Assembly (NCBI RefSeq): GCF_000308415.1
Contig: NZ_BAFS01000231.1
Span: 1 to 48,986 of the forward strand
DNA from: Nocardia asiatica NBRC 100129
GTDB taxonomy: Bacteria; Actinomycetota; Actinomycetes; Mycobacteriales; Mycobacteriaceae
Length of the DNA stretch: 48,986 bases
Direction: 5' to 3'
The notes under the pieces were generated by a model. It worked only from the letters and a program-made list of their open reading frames with translations. It was not told the origin of the DNA and did no database searches. This document shows positions 17,813-28,260 of the stretch, one piece after another. Numbering within the stretch: the stretch's first letter is position 1; every line of letters starts with the position of its first letter. A program made the translations under genes and the position numbers.

Positions 17813-19447
17813 TCAGCTACCCATGTGCGGATAGCGGTAGTCCACGGGCGGTACGAACGTCTCCTTGACCGTCCGGGGCGCGACCCAGCGCAGCAGGTTC
17901 AACGGCGAGCCCGCCTTGTCGTCGGTGCCCGAGGCCCGCGCCCCGCCGAAGGGCTGCTGCCCCACCACCGCGCCCGTGGGCTTGTCGTTGACGTAGAAAT
18001 TGCCCGCCGCGAACCGCAACGCGGCATCGGCCTGCTCGATCGCGTACCGGTCCTGCGCGAACACAGCGCCGGTCAGCGCGTAGGGCGCGCCCGACTCGAC
18101 TTCCGCCAGAATCGCGCTGTACGCGCCGGGTTCGGAGTCGTCGTAGACGTAAACCGACAGGATCGGTCCGAAGTATTCGGTGGCGAACGATTCGTCGTGC
18201 GGGTTGTCCACCGCGAACACCGTGGGCCGGACGAACCAGCCTTCGCTGTCGTCGTAGGTTCCGCCCACCGGGATGGTGACGCCCGCGTCCCGGGCGCGCC
18301 GGATCGCCGCCACGTTTTTGTCGAACGCGCGCCGGTCGATAAGCGCCCCACCGAAATTCGACAGATCGGTGACGTCGCCATAGCTCAGCTCGCCCGCCTC
18401 GTGCAGGAAATCTTCCCCCATCGCGCGCCAGACCGACCGCGCGATGTAGGCCCGCGACGCCGCGGAGCACTTCTGGCCCTGGTACTCGAAGGCTCCGCGG
18501 ATCAGCGCGGTGCGCAACGCGTCCGGATCGGCCGAGGAGTGCGCGACGATGAAGTCCTTCCCGCCGGTCTCGCCGACCAGGCGCGGGTAGCCGTGATAGC
18601 GACCGATGTTCGCGCCGACCTGCTGCCAGAGGTACTGGAATGTCCGCGTGGAGCCGGTGAAATGGATTCCGGCCAAGCGCGGATCGGCCAAGGCCACCTC
18701 CGACAGTTGCGCTCCGTCGCCGGTGACCATGTTGATCACGCCCGGCGGCAGGCCCGCCGCCTCGAGCAGCCGCATCGTGTGGAAGGCCGACAACGTCTGC
18801 GTGGGCGAGGGCTTCCACACCACCGTGTTGCCCATGAGAGCGGGGGCGGTCGGGAGGTTGCCCGCGATAGCGGTGAAGTTGAAGGGCGTGATGGCGTAGA
18901 CGAAGCCTTCCAGCGGCCGATAATCCATCCGGTTCCACACCCCGGCGCTCGACTGGGGCTGCTGCTCCAGGATTCCGCGCGCGAAGGCGACGTTGAACCG
19001 CCAGAAGTCGACCAGCTCGCAGGGCGCGTCGATCTCGGCTTGCTGGACCGATTTCGACTGCCCGAGCATGGTGGCCGCCGCGACCGTCTCCCGCCACGGC
19101 CCGGCCAGCAGGTCGGCGGCGCGCAACAGCACCGCGGCGCGCTCCTCGAACGGCAGGGCCCGCCAACCAGGAGCCGCCCCGATCGCGGCGTCGATGGCCC
19201 CGTGGGCTTCGGAGTGGGTGATGTCGGTGTAGGTGCCCAGCACCTGCCGATGCCGATGCGGTGCGACGATGTCGTGCCGCGCGCCTATGCCGGGTCGGTG
19301 CTTGCCGCCGATAACCAACGGCACGTCGACGGGTTCGGCGGCCAGCTCAGCCAGCTTGCCGACCAATAACTCCCGTTCGCGGCTTCCGGGCGCGTACGAG
19401 TGCACCGGTTCGTTTTCGGGCGTGGGGACAACCGTGACAGCGTCCAT
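17813..19447 (-). CDS. pruA: L-glutamate gamma-semialdehyde (1-pyrroline-5-carboxylate) dehydrogenase
   Basis: This 544-residue class-4 aldehyde dehydrogenase oxidises glutamate semialdehyde to glutamate with NAD+, the second step of proline catabolism. Motifs include FTAIAGNLPTAPALMGNTVVWKPSPTQ, VTGDGAQLSEVALADPRLAG, the catalytic Glu in LVGETGGKDFIVAHSSAD, the catalytic Cys in YQGQKCSAASRAYI, and QQPFGGARASGTDDKAG near the end. In M. tuberculosis the homolog (rocA, Rv1187) is next to proline dehydrogenase Rv1188; no such gene is adjacent here. The stop is 9 bases past the converging MpaB paralog 2. Confidence 0.95.
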   Translation of the reverse strand: MDAVTVVPTPENEPVHSYAPGSRERELLVGKLAELAAEPVDVPLVIGGKHRPGIGARHDIVAPHRHRQVLGTYTDITHSEAHGAIDAAIGAAPGWRALPFEERAAVLLRAADLLAGPWRETVAAATMLGQSKSVQQAEIDAPCELVDFWRFNVAFARGILEQQPQSSAGVWNRMDYRPLEGFVYAITPFNFTAIAGNLPTAPALMGNTVVWKPSPTQTLSAFHTMRLLEAAGLPPGVINMVTGDGAQLSEVALADPRLAGIHFTGSTRTFQYLWQQVGANIGRYHGYPRLVGETGGKDFIVAHSSADPDALRTALIRGAFEYQGQKCSAASRAYIARSVWRAMGEDFLHEAGELSYGDVTDLSNFGGALIDRRAFDKNVAAIRRARDAGVTIPVGGTYDDSEGWFVRPTVFAVDNPHDESFATEYFGPILSVYVYDDSEPGAYSAILAEVESGAPYALTGAVFAQDRYAIEQADAALRFAAGNFYVNDKPTGAVVGQQPFGGARASGTDDKAGSPLNLLRWVAPRTVKETFVPPVDYRYPHMGS

Positions 19448-19565
19448 ACCTCAGGCTAGCTCTCCTGGCCCGCCCTGAACGGACGCCGACACACCCCGAT
19501 CGGATCAGGAAGCGCCTTGCGCGGGACCGAGGTCGCCGCGCGCGTGCGCGAAGATCCCCCGAGGG

Positions 19566-20687
19566 TCAGCCCGCGGCCAGTCGTTCGGCCGCCGCCGCGA
19601 TCCGCTCGTCGGTCGCGGTCAGCGCGATCCGGACGTGCTCGCTCGCCCCGGGGCCGTAGAAGTCGCCGGGCGCGGCGAGGATTCCGCGCTCGGCCAGCCA
19701 GTCCAAGGTGGTCCGGCACGACTCACCGCGCGTGGACCACAGGTACAGGCCCGCCTCGGAGTGATCGATCCGGAAACCCGCTCCCTCCAGCGCCTTTCGC
19801 AACAGGTCCCGACGGGCCCGGTACCGTTCGCGCTGCCGCGCCTCGTGCGCGTCGTCGCTGAGCGCGGCCGTCATCGCGGCTTGGATCGGGAACGGCACCA
19901 TCATGCCCGCGTGCTTGCGCACTTCGAGCAGTTCGGCGACCAGCGCCGGGTCACCGGCCACGAACCCGGCACGGTAACTGGCCAGGTTGGAGGTCTTGGA
20001 CAGCGAATGCACGGCGAGCAGGTTGGTGTGGTCGCCGTCGCACACCTCCGGGTCGAGCAAGGAGACGGCGCGCCCCTCCCACGTCAGACCCAGGTAGCAC
20101 TCGTCGGAGGCGACGATCGCGCCGCGCTCGCGGGCGAAGGCCACCACCTTGCGCAGATGCTCCACGCCGAGTACCCGGCCGGTCGGGTTGGACGGCGAGT
20201 TCACGTAGATCAGCCCGGGCGTCTGCGGGCCGAGCCTGGTCAGTCCGTCCGCGCGCAGCACCTGCGCGCCCGCCAGCAGGGCGCCGACCTCGTAGGTGGG
20301 ATAGGCGACCTCGGGGATGACGACCAGGTCGCCCGCGCCCAGGCCGAGCAACCGGGGCAGTCCCGCGATCAGCTCCTTGGTGCCGATCGCGGGCAGCACG
20401 GCCGCGGGCTCGAGTCCGGTGATCCCGTACCGCCGCTTCAGCGCGTCGACCGCGGCCGCGCGGAGTTCGGGGGTGCCGTGCGTGGTCGGGTATCCCGGGA
20501 CCGCGGCGACGGAGTTCAACGCCGTCCGGATCAGCGGGTCGACCGGGTCGACCGGAGTGCCGACGGACAGATCGACGATTCCGCCGGGGTGGGCGGCCGC
20601 TCGAACCTTCACCGCGGCGATGGTGTCCCAGGGAAAATCGGGCAGCAGGCTGCTGACCCGGCCACGCGGTGACACGTCAGGTCTCAT
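19566..20687 (-). CDS. dapC: N-succinyldiaminopimelate aminotransferase
   Basis: This 373-residue class I/II PLP-dependent aminotransferase carries VDLSVGTPVDPVDPLIR near 38-54, YVNSPSNPTGRVLG at 161-174, IVASDECYLGLTWEG, and the PLP Lys in HSLSKTSNLASYRAGF at residue 231. These are hallmarks of the actinobacterial succinyl-DAP transaminase type (Rv1178). It converts N-succinyl-2-amino-6-ketopimelate to N-succinyl-DAP, between DapD and DapE, which are also in this window. Its ATG overlaps the fdxA stop in an ATGA, as the fdxA-dapC pair does in related genera. Confidence 0.93.
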   Translation of the reverse strand: MRPDVSPRGRVSSLLPDFPWDTIAAVKVRAAAHPGGIVDLSVGTPVDPVDPLIRTALNSVAAVPGYPTTHGTPELRAAAVDALKRRYGITGLEPAAVLPAIGTKELIAGLPRLLGLGAGDLVVIPEVAYPTYEVGALLAGAQVLRADGLTRLGPQTPGLIYVNSPSNPTGRVLGVEHLRKVVAFARERGAIVASDECYLGLTWEGRAVSLLDPEVCDGDHTNLLAVHSLSKTSNLASYRAGFVAGDPALVAELLEVRKHAGMMVPFPIQAAMTAALSDDAHEARQRERYRARRDLLRKALEGAGFRIDHSEAGLYLWSTRGESCRTTLDWLAERGILAAPGDFYGPGASEHVRIALTATDERIAAAAERLAAG

Positions 20688-21007
20688 TCACTCGCCATCG
20701 GGGGCAGTTCCTTGACGAACGGCGGGTCGTAGTCCACCTTGCCGACCTTCGTGGCGCCGCCGGGCGAGCCCAGCTCGTCGAAGAAGTCGACGTTGGCGTT
20801 GACGTAGCCGCTCCACTGGTCCGGGGTGTCGTCTTCGTAGAAGATCGCCTCGACCGGGCACACCGGCTCACATGCACCACAGTCCACGCACTCGTCGGGA
20901 TGGATGTACAGCATCCGGCCACCCTCGTAGATGCAGTCCACGGGGCATTCCTCGATGCATGCCTTGTCCTTCACGTCAACGCACGGTTCAGCGATGATGT
21001 ACGGCAC
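20684..21007 (-). CDS. fdxA: Seven-iron ferredoxin
   Basis: This 107-residue ferredoxin of the actinobacterial FdxA/FdxC type has Cys 9, 17, 21 and 25 in CVDVKDKACIEECPVDC and Cys 40, 43, 46 and 50 in CVDCGACEPVCP. This is the arrangement that holds one [3Fe-4S] and one [4Fe-4S] cluster. The acidic C-terminal region (VDFFDELGSPGGATKVGKVD) is typical. It carries electrons to cytochromes P450 and other redox enzymes in the cytoplasm. The start is a GTG at 21007 with an AGGAGAG site. It is translationally coupled to dapC. Confidence 0.95.
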   Translation of the reverse strand: MPYIIAEPCVDVKDKACIEECPVDCIYEGGRMLYIHPDECVDCGACEPVCPVEAIFYEDDTPDQWSGYVNANVDFFDELGSPGGATKVGKVDYDPPFVKELPPMASE

Positions 21008-21219
21008 TGCCGCTCTCCTAGTCTGTCCTCGCCTGCGGGATAGTCCGCCCGGCGAAACCCTATCCCGGCAACCCCACGTTACTACTGGTCAGCCTGCCCT
21101 AACTTCGGGAGTCGCGCACGGTGACGCGAGGGGCGAATTCCACTCCGCCACCCGGCTTACTCGGAGGTCACCGCGTCTTCCGAGGTCGCGGCGGAGCGTG
21201 GAGGAAGCGATCGGTCATT

Positions 21220-21236
21220 GCGCCGGTCTCCGGCGC
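21220..21236 (-). terminator. Possible hairpin terminator after fbiC
   Basis: A perfect 7-bp stem with a 3-base loop (GCGCCGG, tct, CCGGCGC) lies about 60 bases past the fbiC stop. No T-tract is present. Confidence 0.35.
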
Positions 21237-21297
21237 CGCGGCGAACCGGGAAAACCGATCGCACCGCGGGCCGGAACCTATCGCCGTGGCCAGCGGA

Positions 21298-23891
<2,594 letters not shown>

Positions 23892-23895
<4 letters not shown>

Positions 23896-24140
23896 GCGCT
23901 ACACATCCGGAACTGTCTCCCTCCAGTGCTGGTTGCGGCGAAGCGGACGGGCCACCGTGCCGCTCGCCACGGAGCCCCCGCGGGGACGGGAGCGCCGTTG
24001 AGCGTTGACAACTGCGGGCTGCCCGAGGCTATTCCAGGGCACCGCGCCGGCTCCTGCGCGACCGCCGGCGGGGCCGCCGCGCCGAGGACGATCTCCATTG
24101 GAGCGGCTGCACCGGGGCCGCGCCCGTAACGACGACTCAT
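23892..24140 (-). CDS. Candidate small ORF translationally coupled to fbiC
   Basis: An ATG at 24140 follows TAGGAGAC at a good spacing and opens an 82-codon frame ending in a TGA that overlaps the fbiC ATG by 4 bases. The product starts [20 protein letters not shown] and is otherwise rich in Ala, Pro and Arg, with no membrane helix or recognised domain. The ribosome site and the ATGA junction argue for translation; the weak composition of the second half and lack of a known homolog argue against. If real it would feed ribosomes into fbiC. If not, the site is a chance match. Confidence 0.4.
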
Positions 24141-24331
24141 CGCGCAGTCTCCTATCGCGCACTCGACCGGCGATCCGACGTATGCCTGATGCGTTGCGAC
24201 CCAACGAAGTTGATCGCCTCGCAAGACTCCGGCGGTCTCGCACGCAACCGCCTGCCCACTCGGGGACGTCGCCCTGAGCCGCTGACGATTGCCTGCGACA
24301 GCACTCGCGTGGTCGTGCAAACATTGGCAAC

Positions 24332-24829
24332 ATGTCGCAGCCGCGCACGATCATGGCCGACCCGGCCTGGCGCCCGAGTCCGAAAGCCAAGTTGCTGTGG
24401 ACCGCGCAGGCCGTGCTGGCCTGGGTGGTTCCGTTCGCGGCTCTGCTGGTGTGGGCGTTGCTCGACTCCGCGCACCGCGGGTGGCAGCTCGGATTCTTCC
24501 TGGCCGCCCTCGTACCGGCCGCGCTGAACATCGGGGTGGCGCCGTGGTGGCGATACGCCGTGCACCGCTGGGAGGTCACCGACGAGGCGGTCTACACCCG
24601 GGTCGGCTGGCTCACTCAGGAGAGCCGGGTCGCGCCGATCTCGCGAGTACAGACCGTCGACACCGAGCGCGGCCCGCTGGAGCGCCTGCTCGGACTGGCC
24701 ACGGTCACCGTCACCACCGCGTCCTCCGCGGGAGCGGTGCAGATCAGCGCACTGGATCTCCCGGTCGCCGAGGAGACCGTGACGCGGCTGACCCGGATCG
24801 CCGCCCAGCACCGCGGTGACGCGACATGA
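24332..24829 (+). CDS. PH-domain membrane protein, YdbS-like
   Basis: This 165-residue protein has two transmembrane helices at about residues 22-45 and 50-72, followed by a bacterial pleckstrin-homology (bPH2) domain. The domain shows the typical RWEVTDEAVYTRVGWLTQESRVAPISRVQTVDTERGPLERLLGLATVTVTTAS. YdbS/YdbT pairs are widespread in Firmicutes and actinobacteria; in Bacillus they have been linked to resistance to membrane-active bacteriocins. The downstream gene overlaps it by 4 bases, so they form one operon. It is transcribed away from fbiC. Confidence 0.88.
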   Translation: MSQPRTIMADPAWRPSPKAKLLWTAQAVLAWVVPFAALLVWALLDSAHRGWQLGFFLAALVPAALNIGVAPWWRYAVHRWEVTDEAVYTRVGWLTQESRVAPISRVQTVDTERGPLERLLGLATVTVTTASSAGAVQISALDLPVAEETVTRLTRIAAQHRGDAT

Positions 24830-26433
24830 GCGGCGAACCGGACGCGGGCATCGCGCGGGCCGAGCAACCGTGGCAGCGGCTCGACAAGCGGATGCTGCTG
24901 GTCCACCCGATCACCGAGGTGGTGAAGTTCATCCCGGTGCTGATCGGGTCGGTGATCCTCGGTACCAGCAGCGGCAACCACGGGTGGAGCGTCATCCCGG
25001 TCGTGCTGATCGTCGGGTTCGCGCTGACCCGCTGGTTCACCACGACGTATCGGGTCGGGCCGACGCACGTCGAGTTGCGAACCGGACTGGTGGCACGGAA
25101 GAAGCTGTCGGTGCCGCGATCGCGAATCCGCTCGGTGGACATCGAGGCGGACCTGCTGCACCGGATGCTCGGGCTCGCGGTGCTGGCGATCGGCACCGGC
25201 CAGCAGGCCGATTCGGGTGAGCAGTTCAAGCTGGACGCCTTGGCCGCCCGGGTGGTGCCGCCCTTGCGCGCCGCGCTGCTCGCCCATACCGCCGAGCGGG
25301 CGGACGAACCCGAGGAGCGAAAAGAACCGCAGGACAGTGCATCCGGTGGTTTCGCTGGGACGCGGACCCGGGCGCGCGAGATCGGGCACTGGCGTCCGGT
25401 CTGGGTGCGCTACGCCCCGCTGTCGCTGACCGGGTTCGCGATCGTCGCGCCGATCGTCGGCCTCGCGTTGCAATACGGGCTCGGGGAGGTCGTGTTCCGG
25501 TCGGACGCGGTGCACGACGTGGAAGACGGCGGCGCGCTCGTCCTCGCGCTCGCCGGAGCCGCGCTGTTGTGCGGCATCGTGCTCGTGGTCAGCGCTGCCG
25601 CGTGCGCGCACTATCTGACCACCTATTTCGGGCTGCGCGTGCGCGACGACGGCAAGACCTTGCAGCTGCGCCACGGCCTGTTCACCACCCGCCAGATCAC
25701 CCTCGACCGGGCGCGGCTGCGCGGGGCGACGGTGAAGGAACCGCTGCTGCTGCGCCTGGCGGGCGCCGCCGAACTCGAAGCGATCATGACCGGCGAGAAC
25801 CCGCGGCAGAAGATCCTGCCGCAGGCCCCGCGCAGCGCCGTCGAGCACACCCTCGGCCACTTGCTCGCCCCCGGCGAGGTGCGCGCCGACGAATTGCCCG
25901 CCGGTCCGCACGCGTGGCCCACCGGAGCGGGGGCGTCCGGCGTGCGCACCGTCCCCGCGCCGGGCAGCGCTCCGCTGGTCCTGCACGGCCCGGCCGCACG
26001 GCGCCGCAGGTACACCCGCACGCTCGCGCCGGTCGTCTTCCTCGCACTGGTGATGGCCTATGTCTCTCTTGCGGGCCAGCATTATTCGCCGTGGTGGTGG
26101 CTGCTGCCCGGGCTCACCCTGCCGATCGCGATCGCGCTCGCGGAGGACCGCTACCGCGGCCTCGGGCACTCGGTGCTGCCCCGCACGGCCGCGGGCCCGA
26201 CCTGGCTGATCACCCGGACCGGATCGCTCGACCGGGACCGCGACTGCTTGGAAGCGCCCGGCGTGATCGGCTGGACGGTGCGCCAGACCTGGTTCCAGCG
26301 GCGCGCCGGAGTCGCCACGGTGGTGGCGGCGACCGCGGCGGGCAAGAAGCGCTACGCGGTGGTCGACCTTCCCGCCGACGCGGCATGGCAGCTCATCGAA
26401 GCGGTCACTCCGGGGCTGACCGCAGCCCGCTGA
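24826..26433 (+). CDS. Multi-PH-domain membrane protein, YdbT-like
   Basis: This 535-residue partner of the preceding gene has three repeats of membrane helices plus bPH2 domain. The first is near 30-160 (TYRVGPTHVELRTGLVARK, VPRSRIRSVDIEADLLHRMLGL). The second is near 200-330 (YFGLRVRDDGKTLQLRHGLF, TTRQITLDRARLRGATVKEPLL). The third is near 400-535 (LAPVVFLALVMAYVSLAG, then GLGHSVLPRTAAGPTWLITRTG). A charged linker around 165-185 separates the first two. It probably forms a membrane complex with its neighbour; the function is not established in actinobacteria. The ATGA overlap fixes the start. Confidence 0.88.
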   Translation: MSGEPDAGIARAEQPWQRLDKRMLLVHPITEVVKFIPVLIGSVILGTSSGNHGWSVIPVVLIVGFALTRWFTTTYRVGPTHVELRTGLVARKKLSVPRSRIRSVDIEADLLHRMLGLAVLAIGTGQQADSGEQFKLDALAARVVPPLRAALLAHTAERADEPEERKEPQDSASGGFAGTRTRAREIGHWRPVWVRYAPLSLTGFAIVAPIVGLALQYGLGEVVFRSDAVHDVEDGGALVLALAGAALLCGIVLVVSAAACAHYLTTYFGLRVRDDGKTLQLRHGLFTTRQITLDRARLRGATVKEPLLLRLAGAAELEAIMTGENPRQKILPQAPRSAVEHTLGHLLAPGEVRADELPAGPHAWPTGAGASGVRTVPAPGSAPLVLHGPAARRRRYTRTLAPVVFLALVMAYVSLAGQHYSPWWWLLPGLTLPIAIALAEDRYRGLGHSVLPRTAAGPTWLITRTGSLDRDRDCLEAPGVIGWTVRQTWFQRRAGVATVVAATAAGKKRYAVVDLPADAAWQLIEAVTPGLTAAR

Positions 26434-26483
26434 CCGAGCGTCATGCGCCGGTGGCGCGTGCGCGGCCCGGGGTGGTGCGGCGC

Positions 26484-26615
26484 GCACTGCTGAACCGACC
26501 CGGCGCACTGCTGAACCGACCCGGTGCACTGTCCACCGACCTGCGCACCGCTGAACCGACCGGGCGCACTGCTCACCGTCCGGCGCGCCGCTCACCGACC
26601 TGCGCGCCGCTCACG
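26484..26615. repeat. Imperfect tandem repeat of about 20 bases between convergent genes
   Basis: About six copies of a unit close to GCACTGCTGAACCGACCCGGC (21 bases) are joined head to tail. The first two, at 26484-26504 and 26505-26525, differ by one base. Later copies are 19-21 bases and degenerate (CTCACC for TGAACC). No gene is supported here. The repeat separates the YdbT-like gene from the converging membrane protein gene. Confidence 0.7.
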
Positions 26616-26660
26616 GACGCCGTGCCACCCTGGCGGTCCGGCTCGCTCGCCCCGCCCGGC

Positions 26661-27101
26661 TCAGCCGCGACCGAAGAGGTGGCTGTTGGCCTGAATGTAG
26701 ATGTAGGCCAGGGGCGGAAGCAGCCCACTGAACAGCAGCAGCGCCGTCCGCCAGTCACTGCCGAGCAGGATGTCACCGCCCGGTCCCCTGCTCGCGCAGA
26801 CCAGGAAGCCGAACGCCCAGGCCACCACGGGAAGCCCCAGCACCGCGGGACGCCGGGTGACCGTTCGCACGCCCGCGACGAGCAGGACGTTCACCACCCC
26901 GGCCGCTACGACGGAGATCGGGAACGCGAGGGAGCCCAGATAGGCCGGCAGGTACAGCACCTCGAGCGCCAAGGTGAGCAGGGCGTCGAGAATCAGCAAC
27001 ACGACGATCACCTGCCCCAGGAGCACGCCCGCGGGAAGCCGGGCCGCGCCGGACGCCACGGGAACGTGATCGCCGGTGTGGTCGTTCACCTTGGTCGTCA
27101 C
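26661..27101 (-). CDS. Four-helix membrane protein, Rv1171-like
   Basis: This 146-residue protein, the same length I recall for M. tuberculosis Rv1171, lies in the same place between mshB and fbiC. Four hydrophobic segments are seen at about residues 25-48, 52-76, 85-104 and 115-137. No catalytic motif is visible. The GTG at 27101 overlaps, in a GTGA, the stop of a 52-codon open frame just upstream, which supports that start. Function is unknown. Confidence 0.8.
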   Translation of the reverse strand: MTTKVNDHTGDHVPVASGAARLPAGVLLGQVIVVLLILDALLTLALEVLYLPAYLGSLAFPISVVAAGVVNVLLVAGVRTVTRRPAVLGLPVVAWAFGFLVCASRGPGGDILLGSDWRTALLLFSGLLPPLAYIYIQANSHLFGRG

Positions 27102-27256
27102 GGCACCGGCGGGTAGCCGAGGAGGGTCAACAGGTGGCTCTGCATATCGGCGAACGCGTACAGCACGGTCATATACAGGTCGTGCTGCTCCTGCCAGTGC
27201 GGCCGCATACTGTCGACGAACGCCGCGATCGCGTTCTGGAGCTCCCAGTTGTACAT
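27098..27256 (-). CDS. 52-residue small protein coupled to the Rv1171-like gene
   Basis: The ATG at 27256 opens a 52-codon frame ending in a TGA that overlaps the GTG of the downstream membrane gene by 4 bases. The product begins MYNWELQNAIAAFVDS and is an amphipathic, mostly helical sequence rich in Gln, His and Met, with Tyr and Trp. The C-terminus is LLTLLGYPPVP. A helical protein of this kind could be a membrane-protein partner. There is no clear ribosome site at this ATG, so the in-frame Met at residue 17 is an alternative. Third-position GC is high, as in real genes here. Confidence 0.55.
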   Translation of the reverse strand: MYNWELQNAIAAFVDSMRPHWQEQHDLYMTVLYAFADMQSHLLTLLGYPPVP

Positions 27257-27375
27257 ACTGCCGAGTCTATTCCGGGGTTCCGAGGCGCATGATCAGTTCT
27301 CCTGGCCGGCCGGAGAGCTCGGCGATCGCCGGGAACTCGCCGGTGGGATCGCCACGTTTCGCCGCACGGTACTCG

Positions 27376-28260
27376 TCATTCCGTTCCGGCGAACAGATCG
27401 TGTTCCCGGCCGTCCGGCCCGAGCGGTCCGCGGCGGCCTCGCACCAGAATGAAATGCTCCTCCGGCAGCACGGGCTGGGCGACATTGTTCGACAGCGCGA
27501 ATTCCCGCCCGGACGGCGCGACGGTGACCTGGGTGGCGTGCGCCCGCAGCGCCGCGCGCTTGGCCGCCAGCACGTCGGAGACGTCGATCGTGGTGGTGAC
27601 CTCGTGGCTGGGCACGCTCGCCAGTTCGCCCTCGGCGGGCAGCCGCCAGCCGGGCGGCAGCGCGCCGGGCAGCCCGGCGGCCGTGCGCCGGGCCAGCGCG
27701 GTGGTGTGCGAGCGCAGCATGTCGGCGTCGGTGACGGTCCAATAGAACTTCGCGATGTCCCAGCCCTCGCCCGCGGCGGCCCGCACCGCGGACGTGGTGA
27801 TCTCGTGTGCGCGGATGTGGTCCGGGTGGCCGTAGCCGCCCTTGGGGTCGTAGCCGACCACCACGCGCGGGCGCACGCGGAGCATCACGTCCGTGAGAGC
27901 CCGCACGGCTTCGTCTCCGGAGCGCACGAAGACGCGCGGCTTGTTGGCGGCGGGAGTTCCCGCCATTCCGGAATCGCGCCAGCGGCCCGCGCCGCCGAGG
28001 AACAGCGGCGGCCCCGCGTCCAGCGCCTGGAGTGCACGGGTCAGCTCCAGCACGCGGTAACCACCGAGCTGGTCGGCGTGCTGCGCGGCGAGCAGTGCCC
28101 AGTCCTCGCCGATCACCTCGCCCTCTTCGCCGAGGGTGCAGGTGACCACCGTGACCGGCACACCGCGACGGCGGTAGTGCGCGATCGTCCCTCCGGTGGT
28201 GATGGACTCGTCGTCCGGATGGGCGTGCACCAGCAGCAGCCCGCCGGTCGCCGCCGTCAC
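27376..28260 (-). CDS. mshB: N-acetyl-1-D-myo-inositol-2-amino-2-deoxy-alpha-D-glucopyranoside deacetylase
   Basis: MshB removes acetyl from GlcNAc-Ins, the second enzymatic stage of mycothiol synthesis. The zinc site of the PIG-L/LmbE family is clear: HAHPDDE at residues 12-18 and YGHPDH further on. Other landmarks are TTGGTIAHYRRRGVPVTVVTCTLGEEGEVIG and NKPRVFVRSGDEAVRAL. The product is 294 residues, close to the usual 300. The GTG at 28260 overlaps the lpqW stop in a GTGA, so the two are coupled. Mycothiol is the main thiol of these bacteria, and a mycothiol-type TIGR03086 protein is also in the window. Confidence 0.95.
   Translation of the reverse strand: MTAATGGLLLVHAHPDDESITTGGTIAHYRRRGVPVTVVTCTLGEEGEVIGEDWALLAAQHADQLGGYRVLELTRALQALDAGPPLFLGGAGRWRDSGMAGTPAANKPRVFVRSGDEAVRALTDVMLRVRPRVVVGYDPKGGYGHPDHIRAHEITTSAVRAAAGEGWDIAKFYWTVTDADMLRSHTTALARRTAAGLPGALPPGWRLPAEGELASVPSHEVTTTIDVSDVLAAKRAALRAHATQVTVAPSGREFALSNNVAQPVLPEEHFILVRGRRGPLGPDGREHDLFAGTE

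Noticed and set aside
25569..27116. Plus-strand frame reading through the tandem repeat, giving repeated LLNRPGA-like peptides
   Set aside because: It overlaps the YdbT-like gene in another frame and then non-coding repeat and an opposite-strand gene; the peptide repeats only reflect the DNA repeat.
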